Shown here one piece after another: positions 47,826-58,814 of a stretch of DNA of 64,000 nucleotides (positions are counted from its first letter, which is position 1; every line of letters begins with the position of its first letter). The position numbers and the translations under genes were made by a program. The stretch comes from Argopecten irradians (Eukaryota; Mollusca; Bivalvia; Pectinida; Pectinidae), in contig NC_091142.1 of assembly GCF_041381155.1 (NCBI RefSeq), positions 32,229,528-32,293,527 of the forward strand, written 5' to 3'. The notes beneath the pieces are model-generated. The model did no database searches. It saw only the letters and a program-made list of their open reading frames with translations, and was not told the origin of the DNA.

Positions 47826-48488
47826 TCATAGAAGGGCTGTCATTGACAAATGGTAATTGCAAAATTAAGTTCGAATTGAGCAGAGAATATCGAATCTAAG
47901 ATTTCTTTATATAGTTATTTAAATTCGGTAATGCGTAAATATATCGCCTTTTTAAACGGAAACATTATTGCAATTCTTTGTATATGACATTACAGGTAAT
48001 CTTATTTTTAAATAAAATTATCTTTTTTAACCTTTAAACATAATGTCCTTGGGTTAAATGGTTACAATACTAGCCATACACTTGCCATTCCTCCCTGATT
48101 TGGCGTTATAAACCTTCACACAATATTTGTATTGGCAGATAAATACTGAAAATAATAGCTTTTATTCTCAATAAACTTAAGAGAACTATTATTTTAAATG
48201 TTTTGAAATTAGATAATTATTTTCATGGTTAGCTGTGATTACGAGAATTCCGTATGTTTAAGTACATTTCGTATCGAGGGGATTTAATCCCTACCCACCT
48301 GTCCGAGCTCTAAAACCTTACACCAATAAATCGGTTAGGCCTGCATGTCTTCTAGGTCTCTAGTACCAAATAGATATTTCCATAATCAGATGTACTACTG
48401 AAACTTCAAAGAATGGTAACCTATTATAAGTCAGTGTTAGAAAAAGGAAATTACAATTATCATATATCAATGAATTATCAAATGTTAA
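47826..48488. other. Intergenic, no gene recognised
   Basis: AT-rich unique DNA between a fold-back element and a MITE-like copy; nothing else seen. Confidence 0.4.
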
Positions 48489-48926
48489 AGTTATATGTGC
48501 CTAAAGTGGGTGAAAATTGTTACATGTAAATTTTCTTCAATACTCTATATAATTCCATCATGTATGAAATTCATTCAAATGGGCAGAAAAACATGTATGA
48601 TGCCTTATAAACATTAGGTACAACATAGAATCAGAATTTATGCCCTGTAAAATCCTGTTTTATGCCTTTTGCATGCTTACATGCAGTAAACACTTCACAA
48701 TTACAAATAACTCTGTAAATATGTGTATTGAAATTGTAGACCACAACTTGGCTTTATTGTATGACCGTATGTACTCATTTAATGTGCTGTATATGTACAT
48801 ATAACAACTTGGCAGTACTGTGATAAATCATTTTCAGCTTTTATTTGTACTTCTAAATTTAAAACCTATGCAATATTAAAAGCTCTTCTTGGTTCGCGAG
48901 TATGAAAGTTACGGCACATATAACTT
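48489..48926 (+). mobile_element. MITE-like element, family B, full-length copy
   Basis: Begins aagttatatgtgcc and ends ggcacatataactt, exact 14-base terminal inverted repeats. Its interior matches the copies at 33.75 and 41.65 kb. No open frame is present, so it is a non-autonomous DNA-transposon-like repeat. Target-site duplication is not clear. Confidence 0.75.
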
Positions 48927-49014
48927 GAAGGTCGAAACACATATACTAATATAGCGTTTGTGTTATAGATAATGTCCTTAGTTGACATCAACACTAAATT
49001 CAAAAGAAAATTGT

Positions 49015-49020
49015 TTTATT
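49015..49020 (-). terminator. Candidate polyadenylation signal for the 471-aa receptor gene
   Basis: Minus-strand AATAAA about 300 bases after the stop codon; nearest canonical hexamer noticed. Confidence 0.3.
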
Positions 49021-49313
49021 TTTACCAAGGAACATGAAGCATACCAAACATACACATTGTACAAAAACAAAATTGATTTGCATCATAATATACGTATTTT
49101 GAATTACAAATTCTCGCAGCATTGCCAATATATCACTATGTTGTGATTATACAAAGATACGGTTTGTTGTCAAATATGACGTGTTGGATGAAATGTCATA
49201 AAGACTTATCACGAAAAAATAATATATATGCAATTAAATAATTATCTTTTACTATCAACTCATATTATACCCAATTACATGTATATGATATTTGCTAAAT
49301 TGAAAATGATCAT

Positions 49314-50729
49314 TTAAACCAGATTTGTAAACATTGTGTAAATAACCATTAGACCCAAAACGACAGAAATCCCGAGAATGAAACAAACGCGATCATAAAT
49401 ATTTGCGACAGTTTTCCAGGTGAATTCCTCTTCTTTGTCATCATTATCTACTTCCTTCACTTCCGGATCCGGTTCGGCGGGGGCAGGTAGAACTCTTCTA
49501 TCGCGTGACATATGTAAATGGTTTGCCTTCGATTTCGATCTAGGCGTCATCTCAGGACTTCTGCTGTTTCTGTCCGATGATGCCGTCTGAACGACCACGT
49601 GTATATCATCTGTTGATGAATGATGATCTGAGTGATGGTTGTCCTTGATGTCATTTCCGGTGGCTTCCCGAACTTTGGTGACATGTCGTGGGTTTTTTTG
49701 TGAACCACAAACCTTACACGTGAAACAGTCCGTGATGCGTTTCACCCATTTGGGCACTGGCTTTGTTACATCTTTGTGATGAAGAGTTAGACCTAATATA
49801 GTGAAAATACAGATCGAAGTGGACACCACAAAGTCACACATTAGGAAAAAGGTCAGAACGGATACCGGATTGGAAGCTTTTGGTAGGGTATCCGACACTA
49901 TAGTCAAGAATACTGACACAGCCAGGAGACACGTGACACTGTATCCGACACGCTCACCCGAATCAGCAGGCAACAGAAACACCATATTACTCAACAGGGT
50001 CAGCATTATCACTGGGATGAATACATTAACGATGAAAAACGTGTATCGTCTCTCCATCGTCACCTCAAACACGATAAAGGCGTGGTCACGCGATGAAACT
50101 CCGTATCCATTTGTTTTTGTTATAAGCCATTCGACATTCTCCGAAAATTGTGAGAAATCAATATTGTCTTGTGCTGCCTGAAATGTCAGTTGACTTGAGG
50201 TGTAGCCCCATGCAGCAAATTCGAGTTTACATGTCTGTTTGTCGAACGGGAAATACGTCACATCAACGTCACAAGTCGTGTCCATTACCTCACCGACCAT
50301 CCATCTTGCCGTTGAATTTGAAAAATATAATATTGGAAGATCGTCGAACCCCACTGTCCGTATATATTGGTATGCATTCACTAGAGTGAGCTCCGGTTTC
50401 CATACCAAACTTTGTGGAATGTAAAGCTTCTCCAAGTTGTCATAGTTTGCAGGGGTCCACGCCATCCTTGGGTCGCTCCAGAACAAATAGAAGTAACCAA
50501 CCACGGAGAATTTTCCTGTAACCTCGTCAAAGTCTTTTACACTCAACATGAAAAAGTTCACACTGACCACTGTAGCTTCAGACTGGTTTTCATTTGGTCG
50601 GACAAATCGGTTGTAGTTTGTTAAAACGGTTTCATAGAGACTTTCAGTATAGCTCCTGTTCTGTCCAAAAACCATTCCAGCGGATAAAAATATAAAAGTA
50701 ATATACCATCCAATATGTAACCGACTCAT
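49314..50729 (-). CDS. Nicotinic acetylcholine receptor-like Cys-loop subunit (non-alpha type), intronless
   Basis: 471 residues. ATG at 50729-50727; the frame continues nine codons upstream but only to a TTG, and starting at this ATG gives a clean signal peptide (about residues 1-22, ending MVFG|Q). Ligand-gated ion channel subunit of the plasma membrane, assembling as pentamers. Extracellular domain: WKPELTLVN (loop A region) at 110-118; Cys-loop C153 and C167 with exactly 13 residues between (DVDVTYFPFDKQT). M1 is about 231-252, M2 about 260-280 (GERVGYSVTCLLAVSVF), M3 about 288-313, M4 about 447-468. The M3-M4 loop is about 130 residues, His/Ser/charge-rich. Glu at M2 -1' and Leu at 9' predict a cation channel. 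The vicinal Cys pair of alpha subunits is absent in loop C. Agonist and partners are unknown. The single-exon structure fits the lineage-expanded receptor genes of bivalves. Confidence 0.93.
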   Translation of the reverse strand: MSRLHIGWYITFIFLSAGMVFGQNRSYTESLYETVLTNYNRFVRPNENQSEATVVSVNFFMLSVKDFDEVTGKFSVVGYFYLFWSDPRMAWTPANYDNLEKLYIPQSLVWKPELTLVNAYQYIRTVGFDDLPILYFSNSTARWMVGEVMDTTCDVDVTYFPFDKQTCKLEFAAWGYTSSQLTFQAAQDNIDFSQFSENVEWLITKTNGYGVSSRDHAFIVFEVTMERRYTFFIVNVFIPVIMLTLLSNMVFLLPADSGERVGYSVTCLLAVSVFLTIVSDTLPKASNPVSVLTFFLMCDFVVSTSICIFTILGLTLHHKDVTKPVPKWVKRITDCFTCKVCGSQKNPRHVTKVREATGNDIKDNHHSDHHSSTDDIHVVVQTASSDRNSRSPEMTPRSKSKANHLHMSRDRRVLPAPAEPDPEVKEVDNDDKEEEFTWKTVANIYDRVCFILGISVVLGLMVIYTMFTNLV

Positions 50730-50756
50730 TTCCTTTGTTATGTTAAATAAAAACAA

Positions 50757-53682
50757 TATTACTCAAACTTAATAGAAATTACTTGGAAATGAAATCCAGT
50801 TACTTGAAATGAATCAGATGTTTTTTTCTTCTGATAAACCTTGCAAATCCATTCTTTTGTGAAAATTATTTAAAATATTCTTTGAAATGTAATCCAACTA
50901 AAACGTTTCCTCTTAAGTGATTTATGTGAATCATGCACCACCTTTAAAGTACTCCTCAATCTGTTGAGGTGACGTAAAACCATTCCGCCACCATGTCGTG
51001 GGTGAGTTGCTCTGATGGAATGGTGGAATTATATGTCAAGTAAATAATAATGATATTAGTACGTAGGTAACTGGATTAAACCCGTCCTAAACTCAATTGT
51101 AAATCTGAGCAAATACACCATCTAAATACGAGATCTGACAGCCCATGGCTGACACCTGTGGACAATCCGTGGAATACACAGAGAATGGAAACTTCCTGCA
51201 GGTCAACAAGGCACAGTTACCTTTAAATCTCAGTTCAAGTATATCATATAGAAAACAGTATTTTATCAATAGCTGGCTTGTTTTTTCACGTTCTGATTTT
51301 TATAAATAAAACACTTGACCCATTTAATTATACTGTAACTTATTTTTAACTGCTGAAATATTTAATTCAAATTTTACTTTGTCGTATACCTGCTCCTATT
51401 TTGTTTCTTTATCATTTACTAAATAGATGTTGGAATTCGAAGTACATGGTAAATGTGCTACGGATTACCCTATATGTGTGGTCGTATCAGGTACAGAGAA
51501 AATATTTCTACTTTACAACACCGTCAGTATCTCGTCAACTATGTTTATTTATATTAATGCGGTGGTATAAATGGATCGACATTTCATGTTATTAATACTG
51601 ACATTGTATTTTTTTTTCTTAAATTCCGTAAGTTGACAAAGTCTTCGAATGTGCTATATTAAAACAAATAGCACAGGGCATATTGTACTGAAATATACAA
51701 AAGCACATAATTCATATGTCCCTTTGCCACGTACGTTCTCCTGTATTATTTTATTCATTGACAAATAATTTAATCTTCCTTGAACCGTACGTGTAGTTGA
51801 TTTTACTCTGCATTATCATCCTATAAAGAACAAAAATGTATCTTGTGAAAAAAATATTATTCAAATAAAAAGAATATTATTCAAAAAAGAGTAGTATACA
51901 AATAAAAAGAATATGATTTAAATAAAAAGAATATCAAATGAATAAAACGAATATTATTAAAATAAAAAAGAACATTATTCAAAAATAATATTATAATCTA
52001 CCAAGCAACGTAATTCTAATTGTAAATATTATGCAATGGTAAACTTCACCAAAAGTAAGCTGAATCTTTAACTCATTTTGTTATTAACGTTATTATATTA
52101 TTATGGTACACTGAATTCCATAGCATGTTTGCTAGTGACGTTAGTGATGTTTGCTAGTGACGTTAGTGATGTTGTTGCTTGGACAAAATTAACCAAATTT
52201 ACGGATGAAAGCCAAGGTTCAGCTATGCGTCTTTATAGCCCCAAGAGGAATTAACTACTTTTTAAAATGACCTTAAATCACTTTTAATCATAGTATTTGC
52301 CCTTATAAAGGACATTTGATAATAAAATATGCGTCTTAACTGGACCTGAACTCGATGCCATTGTACTGACCTTTATTAGCTTTTTTGTGGATATACCATA
52401 CCTAAAACTTGTATGGAGTTAACGAGGAACAGTGTGAATATCAAATTACCTAATGTTGGCGACACTAGACAAAATTGGTGTATTTGCTTGAAAGTAGGTC
52501 AAGGTGGGAGAGACTGTTATGATGTCTTGTCACGTACCTGACAAATTCTAACATAAGGCTTTCTTACACTTTTATGAAATTGAAATAGGAGCAATTACTG
52601 ATTTTTTTCATTTATAAATAAAATGGAGTGTTCTTGAAATATCTCTTGAAATGCCAAATAGGTCTAAAAGGGTTTTTTCCGTCTCATAACAATCTAATGT
52701 CAATGAAATCCCTAAGTTCAGTTGATAATTAATAAAAACTCCCTTTGAAAATAGCATTTATAGTGGCCTCGATTCAAAATGCGTCCACAGAGCAATCATG
52801 ATTGTAGCCTAGTGATATTTCTTGTTGTTATAATCATCTGCTCAGGGTCGACAATCATTATAAAAACAACAACAAATGGTACTCTTTTATAGACCCCCAT
52901 TTGATTTTTAAACTTCGATATAGTGCGTGAAACAATAATTGACGGTGTTTCCTATCGAATTTAGTAATAAACAGCTATTTGATCTACAAAGCGCTCGTTG
53001 CATTAAATTGTACAGCTAGACATCTAAAACTAATCTGAAGTTGAGGACAAAGTAAATAACCTCATCATACAACAGAAAAACGAACTAGAAATATCTCAGA
53101 GAATTCGTCAGGCAAGTAAGTGCCAATATCATAATTGGAATTTGTATTTTGTTTATCAGTTACAAAGAAACTTTATCACGAACGCTCAATATTCACATAT
53201 TTCAATTTTCGTCCACAAGAGCCGTTTAACTGGTGCGTGTTGTTGTAAAAGATCACAGTGGCAAATATCCAACGAAGTCATAAACAAAATAACAATCTCT
53301 ATGTATACACCATATATATTTTCTTTAAAGATAAGAGATTCCAGCAAGTTCTATTTACATAGAAAAAACACCATTTGACGTCATAAGTTGAAAAATAAAT
53401 TATCTGATTTATCCTTCTCTAAATTACGTCCGATTGATTACGTTTATGCTAAACCGTAGGAAAAACAACTATAGTGCGAATAGTGTAGCTAGAAATAAAG
53501 GCACATACTAAATGCAATATATATTGTTATCAACCAAGTACAACAACCACGTTAAGTTCTCACGATGTGACAGGTTTAAACTTCATATTTCAGGTGTTTT
53601 CGCTGTAGGTGTAAGCAGGGGCGTAAGAAGTGTGGGCGGGACAAAGATGTCTTTTTGCCCCTCCCCCCCCCCTACATTTTCG
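50757..53682. other. Intergenic between the receptor genes, left part
   Basis: 51850-51990 is an imperfect array of about 22-bp units (aataaaaagaatattattca). 52124-52167 has two copies of gtttgctagtgacgttagtg plus at. A CRE palindrome lies at 53376-53383. I could not identify a core promoter for the 471-aa gene. Confidence 0.5.
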
Positions 53683-53716
53683 CCCCCCCCCCCCCCCCCC
53701 CCCCTACATTTTCGCC
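53660..53716. repeat. Poly-C tract within a short duplication
   Basis: An uninterrupted run of 22 C at 53683-53704, flanked by two copies of cctacattttcgcc. A further C-rich tract lies near 54204-54220. Run length is prone to assembly error. Confidence 0.85.
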
Positions 53717-53954
53717 GAGTGAAATGTTTTAAAAATGTACATTTGAAAGAAAAAAAGGTCCTCCTGCACATTTTCGTACTTCATGTTAAAAAAATTTCCA
53801 CTGCACGGCATGTTTTCTAAAACGTTCAAGCACGATATGTTCAAACCATTAATAATGAAAAAGTAATACACACGAACTAGATTAAAAATGTCCATCAAGG
53901 GATTATACTTTTTCAAAAAATGTCTCTTAAAAGATTATTTTTTTAATGTTTTAG

Positions 53955-54083
53955 AAAGACAATTAATTCGTTATTATTTCGAGTTACACAACAATGCACC
54001 GATGGTGTGAATCCGGTATGTCCAGATCGAGCAGGGTTGCATACTTGTATGACGACATTCACAATTATCATTTCTAAATGCAG
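53955..54083 (+). other. Possible orphan Cys-rich exon
   Basis: A 129-base open stretch lies between a pyrimidine-rich acceptor (ending tgttttag) and a CAG|gtaact donor. It is phase-symmetric (one base, 42 codons, two bases). The peptide includes CTDGVNPVCPDRAGLHTC with five cysteines in all. No flanking exons were recognised and no family assigned; it may be chance or an exon relic. Confidence 0.2.
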
Positions 54084-55186
54084 GTAACTTTAAACCGAAA
54101 AATAACCGTGTTAAGAACGCTTTAAAATATAAAAGTGTAATAAGTATCTCATGTGGGTGGGGCACCAGTGGGAGAGAAGTTACGAAATATTGAGGAACTC
54201 CAGCCCCCCTCCCCCCCCCATTATTTTTCTTCTTTTTCCTACTGGGTGTAAGTCATAGTTAGTCTATCACGACCTTTTATTATGAAGCAAAAAATATTGC
54301 CGAATTTCGAAGTCAATCTGCTCCTTTATGTGTTCATTGTTTGTGTTTTTAAGAGTATGGATGACCGTCATCAAGATGTAATTTTATTCGTTCGTTTTGC
54401 ATCATGATAAAGGGGCAGATAGCCTTGAACATTAGACAATATTTTGTGCACATTGTTGGGATTACTTCTTTGCCCTATATTAATCGTACCTTTAGACATA
54501 TTTTTGTAAGGATCTAGTGGAAAACAATCGTTGATAATACTTTGTTTGCCCTAAGATACAGACTCTAAAGCGTGGATAAAACCATCGCGATTCTATACAG
54601 TTTTGCAAAGTCATATCTCCTTGCGAAGTCGAGTGTTACTGTTCAACTTCTGGCAGCAATACCTATATAGCATATAATTTTGATAAGAAAAATAATTAAA
54701 AAAAAAACCAATTAACGTATAAAGGCTCAGTTTGATAATTCTATCATCACTAGCATTGTGTATAAAATACGTGATGGCTAAATGAAGATGACAACTAATA
54801 ACTTCGTCAACAACAAATTTATTGAATTACCATTGAGCACAATTATTCACACTTAAGCAAAATTGAACATAAAACACACGCAACTATGTCAAGTAGTTGG
54901 TCCGTTATTTTAAGACTTGTTATGTTGGCATAGGGTTGTAGCAGAACACTCATTTTAAAATACACTCGATACAATGCAAAATGAATATCCTATGACGATG
55001 TTGAGCATCAAAATTCGGTCGATATCAAATTAAAGTTTGAATTTGTTGAAAAATATGCTCGTAACTAAACCTGGAAACAAATTAGCCATGACACAGATGT
55101 CCACTATATGATTATATAACCAGAAGTTCTGAGAAAGTTAACGTTTCATTGACAACACTCAACATTCCAGGCCGAATTCGGGTTCG
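54084..55186. other. Intergenic, 3' side of the 400-aa receptor gene
   Basis: AT-rich, no gene recognised. Confidence 0.4.
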
Positions 55187-55306
55187 GCATCGTCGGAGAC
55201 CCACGGGTGATCGCGCTTCAGTACGCTATACTAGTTTTTATCATCCGTAGATAAGTGTAGCGTAATGTAATGCGATCGTCCGTGGGTCTCCGAGGATGCG
55301 AGTTCA
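55187..55306. repeat. Imperfect GC-rich hairpin downstream of the 400-aa receptor gene
   Basis: tcggagacccacgg at left pairs with ccgtgggtctccga at right. Pairing continues inward (gatcgc / gcgatc; tacgct / agcgta) around a central AT-rich loop. Arms are about 47 bases. Confidence 0.7.
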
Positions 55307-55558
55307 GTTACAAACTCACGACAGTTGAGAAAATGGTTCCATAGACTTATTAACAAAATACGACTTCATCGAGGAAATAGAATAACAAAAACGCAATAAA
55401 AGACAGGCCGGTGAACTGTAGTTACTTGTGTAGTAGGAACAACAGGCGGACACAAGTACACAACAAGATGGCCGAATATCATAGAGCAACTGAGTTTTTA
55501 TGTCATTTTTTCAAGTATATGATATGGTCAGGTTCAAACTCATTTCTATCTTTAAGTC

Positions 55559-56761
55559 CTAAACGATATTTGTGTACATAAGATAAATCACCAAAAGTGC
55601 AACACATGCTCCAATGCTTAGGACGAAGCAGAATATGTCAAACATCCGGGCAATAGTTCTCCAAGTGACCTCCTCTTCTCCCGTCTGTTCCTCTGTTGTC
55701 TGTGTCTTGACTGATGCTGCGTTCCTCTGTGTGCGTCCATTACATTTTATTGCAGCTATTTTCTTTAACAAAACAGGTATTTCATTATCCTTTCCGTCCT
55801 TGTGATAAAGTTGCAGTCCTAATATAGTTAAAACACAAAGACATGTCGATAGTACGAAATCACACATGAGGAAGAAGCTTAGGACAGAAATCGGGCTGGA
55901 CGATCGTGGAAGATTCTCAGACACAATTGTCAGGAAGACGGCAATAGCCAGCAGACATGTGATACTGAAGCTTACGCGCTCCCCGCTATCGGCCGGAAGA
56001 AGAAACACAAGCGGACATAGACCCGTCAAAAGTACCACAGGAATGTAAATACTAATGATGAAGAAAGTAGATTTTCTCTCAAGATGAAACTTATAGACAA
56101 TGTACGGAGTATCACTGACAACGACTTCATTTTCAGTTTTCATAACATCCCATTCAGAATTCTCTACGTAATACGAAAAGCCTACGCCATTAGTTGAAGG
56201 TGTTAGTTTGATATCGCTTCCTTCGTATCCCCAAATACGGAAATAAAGCGGACAAACCTGTTTATCGAATGGGTAATACGTTACATCTACGTCACATATT
56301 GCCTGCATGACGTCACCGACGGACCATGTGGCGTTTCCGCTGTGTTTGTAACGTACGAGGTTATCATCAGATCCGAGAGCCTTCAGTCGTAAAAACGGGT
56401 TCGATAAAGTCAATGAAGGTTTCCACACATCACTTTGAGGTAGTTCAATTTCTGCAATGTTTCTCATATACGATGTTGCCGTCCAAGACAGTCTTTCGTC
56501 GACCCAGTTGATATCTAGGAAAGCCACAACTGTGAACCGACCTGTCATCTCTTCGAGCTCATTGATGCTGGTCACATGCATGTTCACAGTGACAGTAGTT
56601 GCATTCCCATGGTCCAATCCCGGACGGATGTTTTTGTAGTAGGATGAACCATTTGACAGAAGTTCTGTATACAACGATTCAGTCTCGGAACGGTTCGCAT
56701 ACCCATGACAACGTCTTAAAATTACACTTACAAATATAACCAACAATGGGGAAATCGCCAT
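55559..56761 (-). CDS. Nicotinic acetylcholine receptor-like Cys-loop subunit (non-alpha type), intronless, second copy
   Basis: 400 residues from an ATG at 56761-56759. Signal peptide is about residues 1-20 (hydrophobic core LLVIFVSVIL). Extracellular: WKPSLTLSN at 113-121; Cys-loop C156 and C170 with 13 residues between (DVDVTYYPFDKQV). M1 is about 233-254, M2 about 262-282 (GERVSFSITCLLAIAVF), M3 about 290-316, M4 about 374-396. The M3-M4 loop is only about 55 residues, far shorter than in the neighbour. Glu at M2 -1' and Leu at 9' indicate a cation-type pore. There is no vicinal Cys pair in loop C. Same strand, same single-exon form and shared motifs (LPADSGERV, FLTIVS, SFFLMCDFV-like M3) point to a tandem paralogue of the 49.3-50.7 kb gene. 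Pharmacology is unknown. Confidence 0.93.
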   Translation of the reverse strand: MAISPLLVIFVSVILRRCHGYANRSETESLYTELLSNGSSYYKNIRPGLDHGNATTVTVNMHVTSINELEEMTGRFTVVAFLDINWVDERLSWTATSYMRNIAEIELPQSDVWKPSLTLSNPFLRLKALGSDDNLVRYKHSGNATWSVGDVMQAICDVDVTYYPFDKQVCPLYFRIWGYEGSDIKLTPSTNGVGFSYYVENSEWDVMKTENEVVVSDTPYIVYKFHLERKSTFFIISIYIPVVLLTGLCPLVFLLPADSGERVSFSITCLLAIAVFLTIVSENLPRSSSPISVLSFFLMCDFVLSTCLCVLTILGLQLYHKDGKDNEIPVLLKKIAAIKCNGRTQRNAASVKTQTTEEQTGEEEVTWRTIARMFDIFCFVLSIGACVALLVIYLMYTNIV

Positions 56762-57175
56762 AGCTATATTATCCTTTGTTCACAAGTGATAGTGTCTTAA
56801 CCTTCTACTGCACGGAACCTGTTTTGATGGCGGCTTGAATTGTACTTTCTCCAGTCTTGTTTAAATGTACACCTACAATCTGTGAGTCGATCAGTTCACA
56901 ATTGCTTTAGGTTTTTTTTAATTTTCTATCCTTGTGTATTCAATGTGTCTGTACGTATAGTTGGGTACCTTGTATTGGAGGTCCGTCACGGTTCAGTAAG
57001 GACACTTGTTGGTAATGATTTCCCTTTAAATATCTGTGAAGCCATTACGGTGTCTCTCAATGTTTTAAATCTATAAAAAAAATCGCGACTCTTTCTCGGC
57101 GTGAATTATTTTATCTTCATTCAGAAAACACGTCATGCTTTGCAGTTTTGGTTCTATGACATGAACTTCAGATAA
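56762..57175 (-). promoter_or_regulatory. 5' flank of the 400-aa receptor gene
   Basis: The 414 bases between the start codon and a MITE. Contains no obvious TATA box at a usable distance; the transcription start is not defined. Confidence 0.2.
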
Positions 57176-57544
57176 TTTAAAGATACTCCACCGCTGACAA
57201 ATGGTATTTTTTCACTATCAAAAACAGGAACGAATGATTTAGTATTTTTCTTCAATTACAAAAGTTAGTTTCTTTACACCATTACCTCCATTGAAACGTT
57301 TGAGCTTCTAATTTTACTTCAATTTGAAAATATAAAAAAAATAATTAATTGTATCCCGAAAAAAATCCGTGGCACTATATTTATATGGAATGAAGTACTG
57401 ATTGCGCATGCACCAAAGCAAAATAAATAGATTTTATTTCATTTTTTTTGTGTTAATTACATACATATACACGATTAAACGACCATTATATTGTTAAAAT
57501 AATGAGGATCATTTATGCTCTGTTGGCGGTGGAGCATCTTTTAA
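57176..57544 (+). mobile_element. MITE-like element, family A, full-length copy
   Basis: The element at 57181-57539 starts agatactccaccgc and ends gcggtggagcatct, 14-base terminal inverted repeats with one mismatch. The flanks are TTTAA on both sides (57176-57180 and 57540-57544), also readable as a TTA duplication of the PIF/Harbinger type. No coding capacity. It lies about 420 bp upstream of the 400-aa receptor start codon. Confidence 0.8.
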
Positions 57545-58814
57545 GTTAGTGCAATCCTGATAAACAGTTACTAATTATGTTTACCTTCAAACTAAAGACG
57601 GATTTAGTAGTATATTTTCAACCTATGTTTCATTGATAATCTGTATGTTAGAATTTTGTAGTACCTATAAAACTAAAACCAATGTGCCATACCATCTTAA
57701 ACATGAACAGAAACACAATTATTGATCGATTAACTGTAAGGTTAATATCCATCGATTCTAAAGGATTAGTGTTGAAGTAAGTTACGTAATTACATTGTAA
57801 AGCTTCGAACTTGTCGTTAATTCATTCTAAATGAGACATTTATTAAAATATAAGCAACACTTAGGCATAAATAATTAAATACATTGGTTTTTCTTTTCCA
57901 AATGTTTCAATAGTATAGTGAATTACTTTCTATTTATCTAGTTGTATTGCGAGTTAAAATGTTATCTAATTCCGCTTTAAATCATTGCCCTAATTACCAC
58001 TAAAAACCGTTTACGTATTTTGTATGTTCCTATCTCAGTTTCAGTCGCTATTTCCATGCATGTATTCAGTCATTTTTAGTCTAAATGTGACAATCGATTG
58101 TCCTTTTAAGGGGGAAGACAATAAAAGCTAGTATAGGCCAACTATTGTAGTGTAGGTCTTGTTATAACTTTGTAAATTTTGAAAGTAATATGAGAACTGT
58201 TTCCTATTTTGTATCAATCTACCTTGGTTAATTTGAACCACTGTCTTAATTAGAACAGGAAGATGTGACCGATGGGATTTTAAATGGCTTATTTCGTCAA
58301 GCTTCCTAGTTGTCTCTTCTTTTCGTTTGTTTTAAATATACAGTCCTATTTGTAATTTTAAGAAGATATACGGGTCATCCTAGTTCTTGCATTGTTACAT
58401 TCCATCTGGTAATAAGCATGGTAAGTGAGAAACAACACGGAGAATACTAAGAAAACATTGATATTTACTGATACAGCTTATCACCACTGACACTCGACAC
58501 ATGGAAGACCACCTCAAGGTGATGTTAATAATAATTGGTTCTGTTTGAGCCTTCTGTTCAGAAATATTAGTAATAACTGGCAAGCATCTACACAACAAAA
58601 TGTACAGCGCATGTAGGTTTACATTTGGATAAATAAAACATGTATTAAACTTACGTATACTACATACGTTTTACATGTGCGATCTTCAACATGCGTTTTA
58701 CATAAGTTTCGTAACGTACGTTTAACGCATGTTTTACGCATGTACAGTGTAACTTTTACTGTGTATTTGTATTAATAACATTCAAATTAACACCACTATA
58801 CGTAAGCAGCACAA
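57545..58814. other. Intergenic, no gene recognised
   Basis: AT-rich. 58665-58745 repeats tttacgcatgt-like motifs. No gene evidence. Confidence 0.4.

Noticed and set aside
47494..47899. Lys-rich and Phe-rich frames on both strands
   Set aside because: They come from the gctttttcgc-rich fold-back element and are complementary to each other.
49801..50624. Plus-strand frames inside the 471-aa receptor gene
   Set aside because: Antisense shadows of a clear minus-strand coding sequence.
50730..50756. Nine-codon N-terminal extension of the 471-aa receptor
   Set aside because: The extension begins at TTG, not ATG; the internal ATG gives a standard signal peptide.
55614..56639. Plus-strand frames inside the 400-aa receptor gene
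   Set aside because: Antisense shadows of the receptor coding sequence.
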